Shown here: positions 1-8,050 of the stretch, one piece after another
Numbering within the stretch: the stretch's first letter is position 1
Layout: each line of letters starts with the position of its first letter
Source of the DNA: JANTGF01 sp033791445
Lineage (GTDB): Bacteria > Bacteroidota > Bacteroidia > Bacteroidales > VadinHA17
Direction: 5' to 3'
Length of the DNA: 64,000 bases
Assembly (NCBI GenBank): GCA_033791445.1
Contig: JASJGS010000008.1
Location: 4,539-68,538, forward strand
Made by a program: the position numbers and the translations under genes
The notes under the pieces: model-generated
Database searches by the model: none
What the model saw: the letters and a program-made list of their open reading frames with translations, nothing else
What the model was told of the DNA's origin: nothing

Positions 1-234
1 TTAAACCTTTTTCAAGAAAAAACAGGTACAAAAAAGGTTCAAAAAATCGTAGGTTTTTTAGAAACCCGTACATGCAAAACTTATAATACTGGATATTCTT
101 TTTAAAAGTCACACTCATTACAAGCAGGTTTTAAAATACGAAATTAGAAAACTAAATTAATGAGAATTTCCATGCATTTGTAAGTTTAGAATTATCTATA
201 TTTACATGACATCAAATATATTCTTAATAAAACA

Positions 235-999
235 ATGTTAACAATAATTTCCCCTGCAAAAAGACTTGAATTAGAGAACCTACCGCCAGTTTACAACTAT
301 ACTATCCCAGATTTCCTGGAACAAAGTGAAAAGCTAATCAAAAAATTGAGGACACTCAGCCAGAAAAAAATCGCAAAAATGATGGATCTGAGTGATGATC
401 TGGTCCGTTTAAATATAGAAAGATATGCCGGTTGGCATCTTCCTTTTTCCGGAGAGAACGCCTTTCAAACCATACATACTTTCCAGGGTGATGTATATAG
501 AAAACTGGATGCCGAAAGTTTAATAAATTCAGATCTTGATTTTGCACAAGAACACCTTAGAATATTATCCGGCCTCTATGGTATCCTTCGCCCATTGGAT
601 CTAATTCAACCTTACCGACTCGAAATGGGTACTAAATTGGCTTACAGACAGAAAAAGAATCTATATGAATTCTGGGGCAATACAATATCAGATTATATTA
701 ATGAGCTGCTAGAAAAGCAAGAATTGAAGGTATTGATCAATCTGGCCTCAAATGAATATTTTAAATCAGTTAAACCAAGGCAGATCAAGGCTCCAATAAT
801 AACTCCAGTTTTCAAAGATTTTAAGAATGGCCAATATAAAGTATTGTTTTTATATGCAAAATATGCCCGTGGTTTGATGACCCGATTTATAATTGAAAAC
901 AGAATTAATACACCGGAAGAACTGAAACTATTTGATAAGGAGGGTTATTCATATGACGTGAACCTCTCCACTAATACAGAATGGGTATTTACCCGGTAA
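235..999 (+). CDS. yaaA: Peroxide stress protein YaaA (UPF0246/DUF328)
   Basis: 254 residues, the usual length for this family, starting at ATG with the characteristic opening MLTIISPAKRLE. In enterobacteria YaaA lowers free iron and DNA damage during hydrogen peroxide stress, and the fold binds DNA; that role is carried over by family membership only. Conserved stretches visible are FSGENAFQTIHTFQGDVY, the LRILSGLYGILRPLDLIQPYRLEMGTK-type core near the middle, and NLASNEYFKSV followed by FKDFKNGQYK. It is cytoplasmic with no signal peptide. It stands alone: 172 bp separate it from the next gene and nothing coding is evident in the 234 bp before it. Family assignment is very secure; physiological role less so. 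Confidence 0.96.
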   Translation: MLTIISPAKRLELENLPPVYNYTIPDFLEQSEKLIKKLRTLSQKKIAKMMDLSDDLVRLNIERYAGWHLPFSGENAFQTIHTFQGDVYRKLDAESLINSDLDFAQEHLRILSGLYGILRPLDLIQPYRLEMGTKLAYRQKKNLYEFWGNTISDYINELLEKQELKVLINLASNEYFKSVKPRQIKAPIITPVFKDFKNGQYKVLFLYAKYARGLMTRFIIENRINTPEELKLFDKEGYSYDVNLSTNTEWVFTR

Positions 1000-1171
1000 G
1001 ATAAGAATTTGATAAATTCAATTCAAAACTACCTGATATACAGACTTTAGGATATCTATTTCAAGAAACATATATAAATGAAAAGCTTTTTTGTGCGTAC
1101 TGTTTTTTTTTATATTTTTATCACTGAATATTAAAATACTAACAACCTAGAAAATCACATAGAATAAAGTA

Positions 1172-1513
1172 GTGGAAATCGTTGACCTCACTTACATCCG
1201 TGAAATGTCTGGTGATAGCCAGGATATTATTAAGGAAATGATCCAAATCTTCCTTGAACAGGTACCTGAGTTCCTTGAGGAAATGAACTCATGTCATTCA
1301 AAAGAAGACTGGCACAACCTTGGTATGATTGCACACAAAGCAAAATCATCTGTAGCAATTATGGGGATGACAAAGGAGTCTGATGATCTCAGAACTCTTG
1401 AAATATTAGCGAGAGAAGGAAAAGAAGCAGAAAAGTATCTTCCAATTATTGAATCTTTTGAAGAAAGTTGTAACAAAGCTGTTAAAGAGCTAAAAATAGT
1501 ATTAAATACCTGA
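1172..1513 (+). CDS. HPt (histidine phosphotransfer) domain protein
   Basis: 113 residues, a stand-alone HPt four-helix domain. The phosphoacceptor is His55 in IAHKAKSS, matching the HPt consensus AHxLKG/S. HPt proteins relay phosphate between response-regulator receiver domains, so a partner hybrid kinase or receiver must be encoded elsewhere; none is in this window. It starts at GTG; no better start is seen upstream. Seven bases separate its stop from the STAS gene at 1521, so the two are probably co-transcribed. That pairs a phosphorelay domain with a partner-switching domain. Family call secure, partner unknown. Confidence 0.88.
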   Translation: MEIVDLTYIREMSGDSQDIIKEMIQIFLEQVPEFLEEMNSCHSKEDWHNLGMIAHKAKSSVAIMGMTKESDDLRTLEILAREGKEAEKYLPIIESFEESCNKAVKELKIVLNT

Positions 1514-1520
1514 AAATAAA

Positions 1521-1877
1521 ATGACTGATATGAAGATTATGAACTCAGAAAAGTTGGATGACGTAGTTGTTGCATCATTTGATGAAAACGTTTCAAAATT
1601 CAATGCACTGGTAACGGAAGACGTAAAGAAAGACATTACAAGCTTATATGCTAAATCAGGCACAAAGCTTGCTCTTAACCTGGATGGTATAAGATATATT
1701 GACAGTACTGGTTTTGGGGTTTTTCTTTCAGCTTTGAAAACTGCAAGAAATACATCCGGACATTTTAAGATTTACAATGTAAAACCAGATGTTTATGATC
1801 TCTTTAAACTTTTGCAGCTGCATAATGTGTTTGAGATATATGACAATCTGGAAGATTGCCTGAATAGTTTTAATTAA
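1521..1877 (+). CDS. STAS domain protein, anti-sigma factor antagonist-like
   Basis: 118 residues forming a single STAS domain. The signature loop DSTGFGVF begins at Asp61 and contains Ser62/Thr63, the position phosphorylated by HATPase kinases in SpoIIAA and RsbV. Such proteins bind an anti-sigma kinase when dephosphorylated and release its target. It lies 7 bp after the HPt gene and is followed by a strong terminator, so the HPt-STAS pair is a compact dicistron. No RsbW-type kinase or PP2C phosphatase is adjacent; the nearest GHKL-type kinase in the window is the SiaB-like protein at 14135-14701. A direct link between them is speculation. Confidence 0.88.
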   Translation: MTDMKIMNSEKLDDVVVASFDENVSKFNALVTEDVKKDITSLYAKSGTKLALNLDGIRYIDSTGFGVFLSALKTARNTSGHFKIYNVKPDVYDLFKLLQLHNVFEIYDNLEDCLNSFN

Positions 1878-1880
1878 AAC

Positions 1881-1909
1881 AAAAAACGGCTCTATGAGCC
1901 GTTTTTTTT
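1881..1909. terminator. Bidirectional Rho-independent terminator between STAS gene and clpB
   Basis: A perfect inverted repeat, AAAAAACGGCTC at 1881-1892 and GAGCCGTTTTTT at 1896-1907 around a TAT loop, ends in a run of T on the plus strand and of A (T on the minus strand). It sits between two converging genes, so it can stop transcription from both sides. Confidence 0.9.
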
Positions 1910-1927
1910 CATCTATATCGTATCTAG

Positions 1928-4528
1928 CTAGTTTTCTTCTTCAGCCTTAAAGACCAACTGTCCATTTTCTTCATCTACCCTTATTGTCTTGGCATTTTCC
2001 AATTCTCCACCAATAATTTCCCGGGCCAATTCGTTCAATAGTTTTCTTTGAATAGCTCGTTTTATGGGTCTTGCTCCAAATTGAGGATCATAACCAGTTT
2101 TTGAAATATATTCTAAAGCTTTATCGCTTAGAATTAATTCAACACCATTCTTCTTAAGCTTTTCTGCCACCTCTAGAATCTGGATTTTAGTAATTTTTTG
2201 CACTTCATCAAAAGTCAAGGGTAGGAACATTATTGTTTCATCAACACGATTTAGGAATTCTGGTCGGATTGATTTCTTCAACAATTCGTCAATTTGTACC
2301 TTCGTTTTATCAATTACCTCTTCCCTGTTATCAGGTGTTAAACCAGCAAGGTTCTCCTGAATTATATGTGAACCAATGTTGGAGGTCATGATAATGATAG
2401 TATTCTTAAAATTCACTACTCTTCCCTTATTGTCAGTCAGACGTCCATCATCAAGAACCTGCAACAAAATGTTGAATACATCGGGATGTGCTTTTTCAAT
2501 CTCATCCAGTAATACTACTGAGTATGGCTTTCTCCGGACTGCCTCAGTCAACTGTCCGCCCTCATCATATCCCACATAGCCTGGAGGAGCACCAACAAGC
2601 CTGGATACAGAATGTTTTTCCTGATATTCCGACATATCGATCCGGGTTATCAGGTTTTCATCACTAAACAAGAATTCGGCCAGAGCTTTTGCGAGTTCAG
2701 TTTTTCCCACGCCTGTAGTTCCAAGGAAAATAAAGGATCCAATAGGCCTGTTTACATCTTGTAATCCTGCCCTATTCCTTCTCACCGCATCAGAAATTGC
2801 CGCCAAGGCCTCCTCCTGACCAATCACACGTTTGTGGAGTTCTTTTTCAAGTGATAAAAGCTTTTCTCTTTCCGATTTAAGCATGCTACGAACAGGTATT
2901 CCAGTCCATCTTGATACCACTTCTGCAATATCCTCATATCCAACTTCCTCCTTTATCATAGAGGATTCCCCCTGCATTTTCACCAATTCTTCCTGTAAGC
3001 GAACATTTTCCTGCTCAGTTTCCCTTACTTTGCCATATCGAATTTCGGCGACTCTTCCATAATCACCATTTCTTTCTGCCTGTTCAGCATCGAGCCTGAA
3101 ATCTTCCAGAGCCTGCTTATTTTTCTGAATCGCATCAATAATATCTTTCTCAGATTGCCATTTTGCCCTAAGCTTTGTATTCTCTTCATTTAAATCAGCG
3201 ATTTCTTTAGCAAGCTTCTTGGTTCTTTCAGAGCTACCTTCTCTTTTAATAGCCTCTCGTTCAATCTCAAGTTGCTTAACCTTTCTGTCAATTTCATCAA
3301 TTTCAGCTGGCACCGAATTCATTTCAAGTCTCAACTTTGAAGCAGCTTCATCAACAAGGTCAATAGCCTTGTCGGGTAGGAATCTATCGGTAATATACCT
3401 GTTTGATAGCTCCGCTGCAGCAATAATTGCTTCATCCTTAATCCTTACCTTATGATGATTCTCATACCTTTCCTTTAAACCTCTGAGAATAGAAATGGCA
3501 CTCTCAACATTAGGCTCATCCACCATTACTTTTTGAAACCTACGTTCCAATGCCTTATCTTTTTCAAAGTACTTCTGGTATTCATCCAGAGTAGTTGCAC
3601 CAATTGACTTCAATTCACCGCGAGCAAGAGCTGGCTTCAAAATATTAGCAGCATCCATAGCTCCCTCACTCTTTCCGGCACCTATCAGGGTGTGAATCTC
3701 ATCAATAAATAATATTATTTCTCCCTGAGCTGAAACAACTTCTTTAACAACAGATTTCAATCTTTCTTCAAACTCCCCTTTATATTTGGCACCGGCTACC
3801 AGGGCAGCCATATCCAGGGAAAACACCTGCTTTGATTTCAGGTTTTCTGGAACATCGCCTCTAATAATGCGATATGCCAGTCCTTCTGCAATAGCCGTTT
3901 TTCCAACTCCTGGCTCTCCGATTAATATTGGATTATTTTTAGTTCTTCTAGACAGAATTTGCAAAATCCTTCGTATTTCTTCATCGCGGCCAATAACCGG
4001 ATCTAGCTTCCCGGTCTCTGCCATTTCATTAAGGTTTATCGCAAATCTATTCAGTGAATTAAAAGTATCCTCAGCGGTTTGACTGTCAACCTTCGATCCT
4101 TTTCTTAAATCTTTTATAGCCAGTTTCATTTCATTTTCGGTAAAACCACTGTCCTTCATCATCTGTGAAACCTGATCACCAGAAGAAAGAACTCCCAGAT
4201 ACATTAACTCCAATGAAACAAACTGATCACCAAAATCTTTTGCAAAGCGCGTAGCCTTTTGAAGACTCCTGTTGGCATCTTTTGAAAGATATGGATCGCC
4301 ACCAGATACTTTTGGGTAGGACTCAATGATTTTTGTAAGAGTACTTTCAAAAACAGGAATATTCACATTCAGTTTTTTCATCAAAAAATGGCTGACATTT
4401 TCTCCCTGCATGATCATACCTTTCAGCAGGTGACCATTCTCAATGGCCTGCTGCTGATTGCCTTCAGCTATAGTAAAAGCCTGCTGAATGGCTTCTTGTG
4501 ATTTTATAGTAAAATTATTTAAATTCAT
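1928..4528 (-). CDS. clpB: ATP-dependent disaggregase ClpB
   Basis: Hsp100 chaperone that, with DnaK, extracts polypeptides from aggregates in the cytoplasm. The order is N-terminal Clp repeat domain, first AAA+ module (Walker A GEPGVGKT, Walker B LFIDEIHT), a long coiled-coil middle domain rich in Glu/Lys, then the second AAA+ module (GTTGVGKT, VVLLDEIEKAHPDV) and the C-terminal small domain. The middle domain separates ClpB from ClpA/ClpC. The frame is open to 4582, but the ATG at 4528 fits best: it gives MNLNNFTIKSQEA, 866 residues as expected, and is preceded by a GGAG-type ribosome site about 8 bp away. No obvious heat-shock operator is seen in the 249 bp upstream. Confidence 0.97.
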   Translation of the reverse strand: MNLNNFTIKSQEAIQQAFTIAEGNQQQAIENGHLLKGMIMQGENVSHFLMKKLNVNIPVFESTLTKIIESYPKVSGGDPYLSKDANRSLQKATRFAKDFGDQFVSLELMYLGVLSSGDQVSQMMKDSGFTENEMKLAIKDLRKGSKVDSQTAEDTFNSLNRFAINLNEMAETGKLDPVIGRDEEIRRILQILSRRTKNNPILIGEPGVGKTAIAEGLAYRIIRGDVPENLKSKQVFSLDMAALVAGAKYKGEFEERLKSVVKEVVSAQGEIILFIDEIHTLIGAGKSEGAMDAANILKPALARGELKSIGATTLDEYQKYFEKDKALERRFQKVMVDEPNVESAISILRGLKERYENHHKVRIKDEAIIAAAELSNRYITDRFLPDKAIDLVDEAASKLRLEMNSVPAEIDEIDRKVKQLEIEREAIKREGSSERTKKLAKEIADLNEENTKLRAKWQSEKDIIDAIQKNKQALEDFRLDAEQAERNGDYGRVAEIRYGKVRETEQENVRLQEELVKMQGESSMIKEEVGYEDIAEVVSRWTGIPVRSMLKSEREKLLSLEKELHKRVIGQEEALAAISDAVRRNRAGLQDVNRPIGSFIFLGTTGVGKTELAKALAEFLFSDENLITRIDMSEYQEKHSVSRLVGAPPGYVGYDEGGQLTEAVRRKPYSVVLLDEIEKAHPDVFNILLQVLDDGRLTDNKGRVVNFKNTIIIMTSNIGSHIIQENLAGLTPDNREEVIDKTKVQIDELLKKSIRPEFLNRVDETIMFLPLTFDEVQKITKIQILEVAEKLKKNGVELILSDKALEYISKTGYDPQFGARPIKRAIQRKLLNELAREIIGGELENAKTIRVDEENGQLVFKAEEEN

Positions 4529-4777
4529 ATAATACTCTCCGTTCTTTAATAATGTAATAATTGTGTTAATACCATTGGTCAAATATTACACCAAATTTTA
4601 AAACCAATCTGGACGTGTTATAATAACATGCTTTTCATAATTTAGCTGCCATTATGGCATATCACACTTGCTATATTCTTAAGCATCTAGCTAAATTAGG
4701 ATATATTTTTTGTTCAGTAGAATATAAGACTTGAAAATCCGTTTTTTTGTTAACTAGAAAAATCCTATTTTAAACCT

Positions 4778-6052
4778 GTGAATTATTCCATAAAAAATAT
4801 AAATAAGTTTTTAATAATTAGCATGGTGGTTGGGCTATTCCTGGGCGGAACTCCAAATTCACTAAGAGCTCAGAGTGAACTTAATAGTCTTAGTTTTGTG
4901 GACTCTGAAGATAATAAGGTTACTCTACCCTTCCAGTTTATCAGTAACCTGATCATAATTCCCGTTTTAATAAATAACTCTGACTCCCTGTATTTTATCC
5001 TTGATACAGGCTTAAATATTTCTATACTTACTGAGTTGTCTATGGGAGATAGTCTTTCATTAAATTATACGAAGCAAGTAAAACTATCTGGCCTGGGTAA
5101 AGGGGATCCTATCAATGCACTTCATTCCTATGGCAACACTTTCAGGATTTCAAGTGTAAAGGGCAACTATCAGCATATATATATTATTCTGCAAAATGTC
5201 TTTAATCTATCCTCCATGCTGGGTACAAGGGTGCATGGACTTATAGGATACAACCTCTTTAAAGAGTTTGTTGTTGAACTTAATTTTGAGAAAAAAGAAA
5301 TTACGCTCCATAGACCTGATTCATATCGACTTAAACATTCCCGAAAATCAAAAATAATTCCAATTATACTTGACAATACCAAGCCATACGTATATGCTAC
5401 AGTAAGGCAGGTGACCGGCGAAGAAGTAAAGGTTAAGTTACTTCTGGATACAGGAGCAAGCCATTCCCTTTGGCTGGACACACAGTCTGATCCAGACTTA
5501 CATACCCCTGATGAAGTACGGGTAGCCTATCTGGGTACAGGTCTTAATGGAGAAATTAATGGTTTAATGGGACGGATTAAAGAGTTTACACTGGGTGATT
5601 TTACTTTTGAGTCTCCCATAGTCGCTTATCCGGATTCATCATCTGCAAGTTCTGCATTTGGACTGGACGGCAGAAATGGAAGCCTTGGTTCAGAAATTCT
5701 AAGAAGGTTCCATATAGTAATTGACTATCCACACAGTCAGATCATCTTAAGGCCTAACAAATATTATAAGGAGCAATTTAAATTAAACAGAACTGGAATT
5801 GAAGTAGTCTCCCCTATTCCAGGCTTCCCATACTATACCGTTTCAAGTATCAGAAAAGATTCACCAGGTTATTATGCCGGACTTAAAGCAGGTGATATTT
5901 TATACTCAATAAATCACAGGACTGATAAGAGCCTATCTATTAACCATATATACGAATATTTCCAGGGAAAACCCGGAAGGAAGTTGAAGGTTGTAGTCAT
6001 AAGGAACAACCTGAAGTTTGTAACATACCTTTATCTCGAAAAATATATTTAA
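4778..6052 (+). CDS. Secreted retropepsin-like aspartic protease with two DTG motifs and a PDZ domain
   Basis: 424 residues starting at GTG. Residues 1-31 form a signal peptide (hydrophobic core ISMVVGLFLGG, cleavage near LRAQ). Two aspartyl-protease half-domains follow: FILDTGLN with Asp76 and LLLDTGAS with Asp224. Retroviral-type proteases use one DTG per subunit of a dimer; here both are on one chain, as in pepsin. A PDZ domain fills about residues 345-424 (AGLKAGDILYSI). The first motif has Leu-Asn where DTG is usually followed by Ala-Ser, so that half may be divergent. Probably periplasmic or surface exposed. Twelve bases separate it from the flavin reductase gene, suggesting a shared transcript. 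Substrate unknown. Confidence 0.82.
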   Translation: MNYSIKNINKFLIISMVVGLFLGGTPNSLRAQSELNSLSFVDSEDNKVTLPFQFISNLIIIPVLINNSDSLYFILDTGLNISILTELSMGDSLSLNYTKQVKLSGLGKGDPINALHSYGNTFRISSVKGNYQHIYIILQNVFNLSSMLGTRVHGLIGYNLFKEFVVELNFEKKEITLHRPDSYRLKHSRKSKIIPIILDNTKPYVYATVRQVTGEEVKVKLLLDTGASHSLWLDTQSDPDLHTPDEVRVAYLGTGLNGEINGLMGRIKEFTLGDFTFESPIVAYPDSSSASSAFGLDGRNGSLGSEILRRFHIVIDYPHSQIILRPNKYYKEQFKLNRTGIEVVSPIPGFPYYTVSSIRKDSPGYYAGLKAGDILYSINHRTDKSLSINHIYEYFQGKPGRKLKVVVIRNNLKFVTYLYLEKYI

Positions 6053-6064
6053 TCTCTTTTTTAC

Positions 6065-6655
6065 ATGTCTAAAATTTTATGGAAACCCGGCACCATGATT
6101 TATCCACTTCCTGCCGTAATGGTAAGTTGTGGTCATAATGAAGAAGAATACAACATTATAACCATAGCCTGGACAGGGACCATATCCAGCGATCCTCCCA
6201 TGTGCTTTATTTCTGTACGGCCTCAAAGGCACTCTTATGAAATAATAAAACGAACTGGTGAGTTTGTTATTAACCTTACGACATTAGAACTTGCCAGGGC
6301 TACCGATTGGTGCGGAGTAAGATCCGGGAAAAAATACAATAAATTTAGAGAAATGAATCTAACTCCGGAGAAAGCCGAATTCGTTTCTGCCCCCTTAATT
6401 AAAGAATCTCCCGTTAATATTGAGTGCAAAGTCACTGAGATAAAACCTCTTGGAGTACACCATATGTTTATGGCCAATATTCTGGCCATTCATGGAGATG
6501 AGAAATACATGAATAAAGAAACCGGCGCCTTTCAATTTGACAAGGCACAACCCATATGTTATTCACATGGTAAATATTATGAGCTGGGGAAATTTATCGG
6601 GAAATTTGGATTTTCTGTAATGAAAAAGAAGAAAAAAAAGAAAAACTCAAGCTAA
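6065..6655 (+). CDS. Flavin reductase family protein (flavoredoxin-like)
   Basis: 196 residues with the split-barrel FMN-binding fold of the flavin reductase/flavoredoxin family; diagnostic stretches are PLPAVMVSCG near the start, NIITIAWTGTISSDPPMCFISVRPQRHSY, and FVINLTT. Members bind FMN and shuttle electrons from NAD(P)H or ferredoxin; the true partner cannot be read from sequence. It follows the aspartic protease gene by 12 bp. The C-terminus ends in an unusual run of eight lysines before NSS, encoded by an A-rich tract near 6620-6650. Its stop lies 4 bp from the stop of the converging MATE gene, with no room for a terminator hairpin between them. Confidence 0.88.
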   Translation: MSKILWKPGTMIYPLPAVMVSCGHNEEEYNIITIAWTGTISSDPPMCFISVRPQRHSYEIIKRTGEFVINLTTLELARATDWCGVRSGKKYNKFREMNLTPEKAEFVSAPLIKESPVNIECKVTEIKPLGVHHMFMANILAIHGDEKYMNKETGAFQFDKAQPICYSHGKYYELGKFIGKFGFSVMKKKKKKKNSS

Positions 6656-6659
6656 GCAA

Positions 6660-7991
6660 TTATATTTTACTTCCTTTCCATTTCCCGCTTCTTAAATAAA
6701 AGAAGGATAATATTATCAGAAGAGAGCCATACACAAATTCAGCTGTCCACATTTGAGTTACATTTGCGTTAAAATACTTCAAAATAGAAAAACTATATAC
6801 AAGGTAAACTACGAGAGCAACAAGTTCAAGTAACATGGAAACATTCGTTTTTCCCGTTCCTGACACCCCATTAAATAGTATAAATCCAGTGGAAATAACC
6901 AATGAACTTCCACTGACCACATACAAGACCGGAATAGAGTCTTTTACCAGGCTTAAGTCGTTTGTATAAATCAACAATACTGATTCTGGGGAGATCAATA
7001 CAATGGCAACTATCGCCAAAACGCTAAAAAAACTCAGGTGAACAACCTTACGCACAACTTTCATCACATCCTCTGGCCTCCCCTGCCCTATTACCCAGCT
7101 AACCAAGGTATTTGTAGCAGATGCAAAGCCCCATATAGGTAGCATAAACACCACATAAATCGATCGGATTATATTTGAAATGGCAAGGGAATGCTCGCCC
7201 ATACTTTCTACTAACAAGAAAAATATGAACCAAACAGAGATAGAAAAAAAGTTTTGAAACATTACAGGTGTCGAAACCCGAATAATTCTGAAGTACAATT
7301 TTTTACTAAATGTTTTAAAGTGAAAAATATTGTAGGGCAGCAACTTTTTATCACTTCTAACATATAAGATAAAGGTGGTAGTCGCAGCAATTTCAGCCAT
7401 AACTGAAGCGATGGCAGCACCCTCCACTCCATGGGCAGCAAATCCCAATTTCCCAAATATGAGTATATAATCTAGAAATATGTTCACCACAGCCATGGAA
7501 ACTGTAGTAATTGTAATAATTTTTGTTCGGCCAATTCCAATATAAAGGGCCCTGAATGCCATATTCAGAAAGGCGAAAAAGATTCCAAACAAGCGATAAT
7601 TTAGAAACTGTTTTGAAGCTTCAAGGATATTCTCTGACTTTAATATAAAACCAAGAAAATAATCAGCAAAGAAGTGCATCAAAAGAAAAAGAATAATAGA
7701 AATAGGAATCAAGAAATAGAGTGCATGCTCAATTACTGCCCCGATTTGTCCAACATTTCCTTCACCATATCTTCTTGAAACAATAATCTGTGTTCCAATA
7801 GCAAATCCCCAACCAAGCATAATCACAGCCAGATAGAAAATTCCTCCAATAGCAGAAGCTCCTAAGGCAACCTCACCTACTCTTCCTAAAAAGGCTGTAT
7901 CGGTTACCGTGATAATATTTTGAGCTACACTACCCAGGATAATAGGCCATGCAATATTCCAAATCCTTCTATATGTAATTTTATTATCCAA
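6660..7991 (-). CDS. MATE family multidrug/cation efflux transporter
   Basis: 443 residues with about twelve predicted membrane helices and the MATE N-terminal pattern (WPIILGSVAQNIITVTDTAFLGRVGE). The family exports drugs or cationic metabolites in exchange for H+ or Na+. Both MATE halves are present and uninterrupted. The start is TTG at 7991: the frame upstream has no ATG or GTG before an in-frame stop. It lies 59 bp downstream of the dipeptidyl-peptidase gene on the same strand and may be read with it. Coupling ion and substrate are unknown. Confidence 0.92.
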   Translation of the reverse strand: MDNKITYRRIWNIAWPIILGSVAQNIITVTDTAFLGRVGEVALGASAIGGIFYLAVIMLGWGFAIGTQIIVSRRYGEGNVGQIGAVIEHALYFLIPISIILFLLMHFFADYFLGFILKSENILEASKQFLNYRLFGIFFAFLNMAFRALYIGIGRTKIITITTVSMAVVNIFLDYILIFGKLGFAAHGVEGAAIASVMAEIAATTTFILYVRSDKKLLPYNIFHFKTFSKKLYFRIIRVSTPVMFQNFFSISVWFIFFLLVESMGEHSLAISNIIRSIYVVFMLPIWGFASATNTLVSWVIGQGRPEDVMKVVRKVVHLSFFSVLAIVAIVLISPESVLLIYTNDLSLVKDSIPVLYVVSGSSLVISTGFILFNGVSGTGKTNVSMLLELVALVVYLVYSFSILKYFNANVTQMWTAEFVYGSLLIILSFFYLRSGKWKGSKI

Positions 7992-8050
7992 GTAAAATAA
8001 TGAGAAATCAGTTACTAAAATGTGTATTAAAAGGAAGGAATAATCAGCAC

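Noticed and set aside
18..80. Repeat-like GGTTT/AAACC segments near the window start that could be a terminator
   Set aside because: Stem of only five pairs and no T tail in a sensible place.
1..105. Plus-strand frame open from the window edge to a TAA at 103-105, possibly the end of an upstream gene
   Set aside because: Only 34 codons, low complexity, no family resemblance; cannot be told from chance.
4529..4777. Possible heat-shock regulatory site upstream of clpB
   Set aside because: Only loose -7-like sequences (TAATATTTG) and no CIRCE or HAIR inverted repeat were found.
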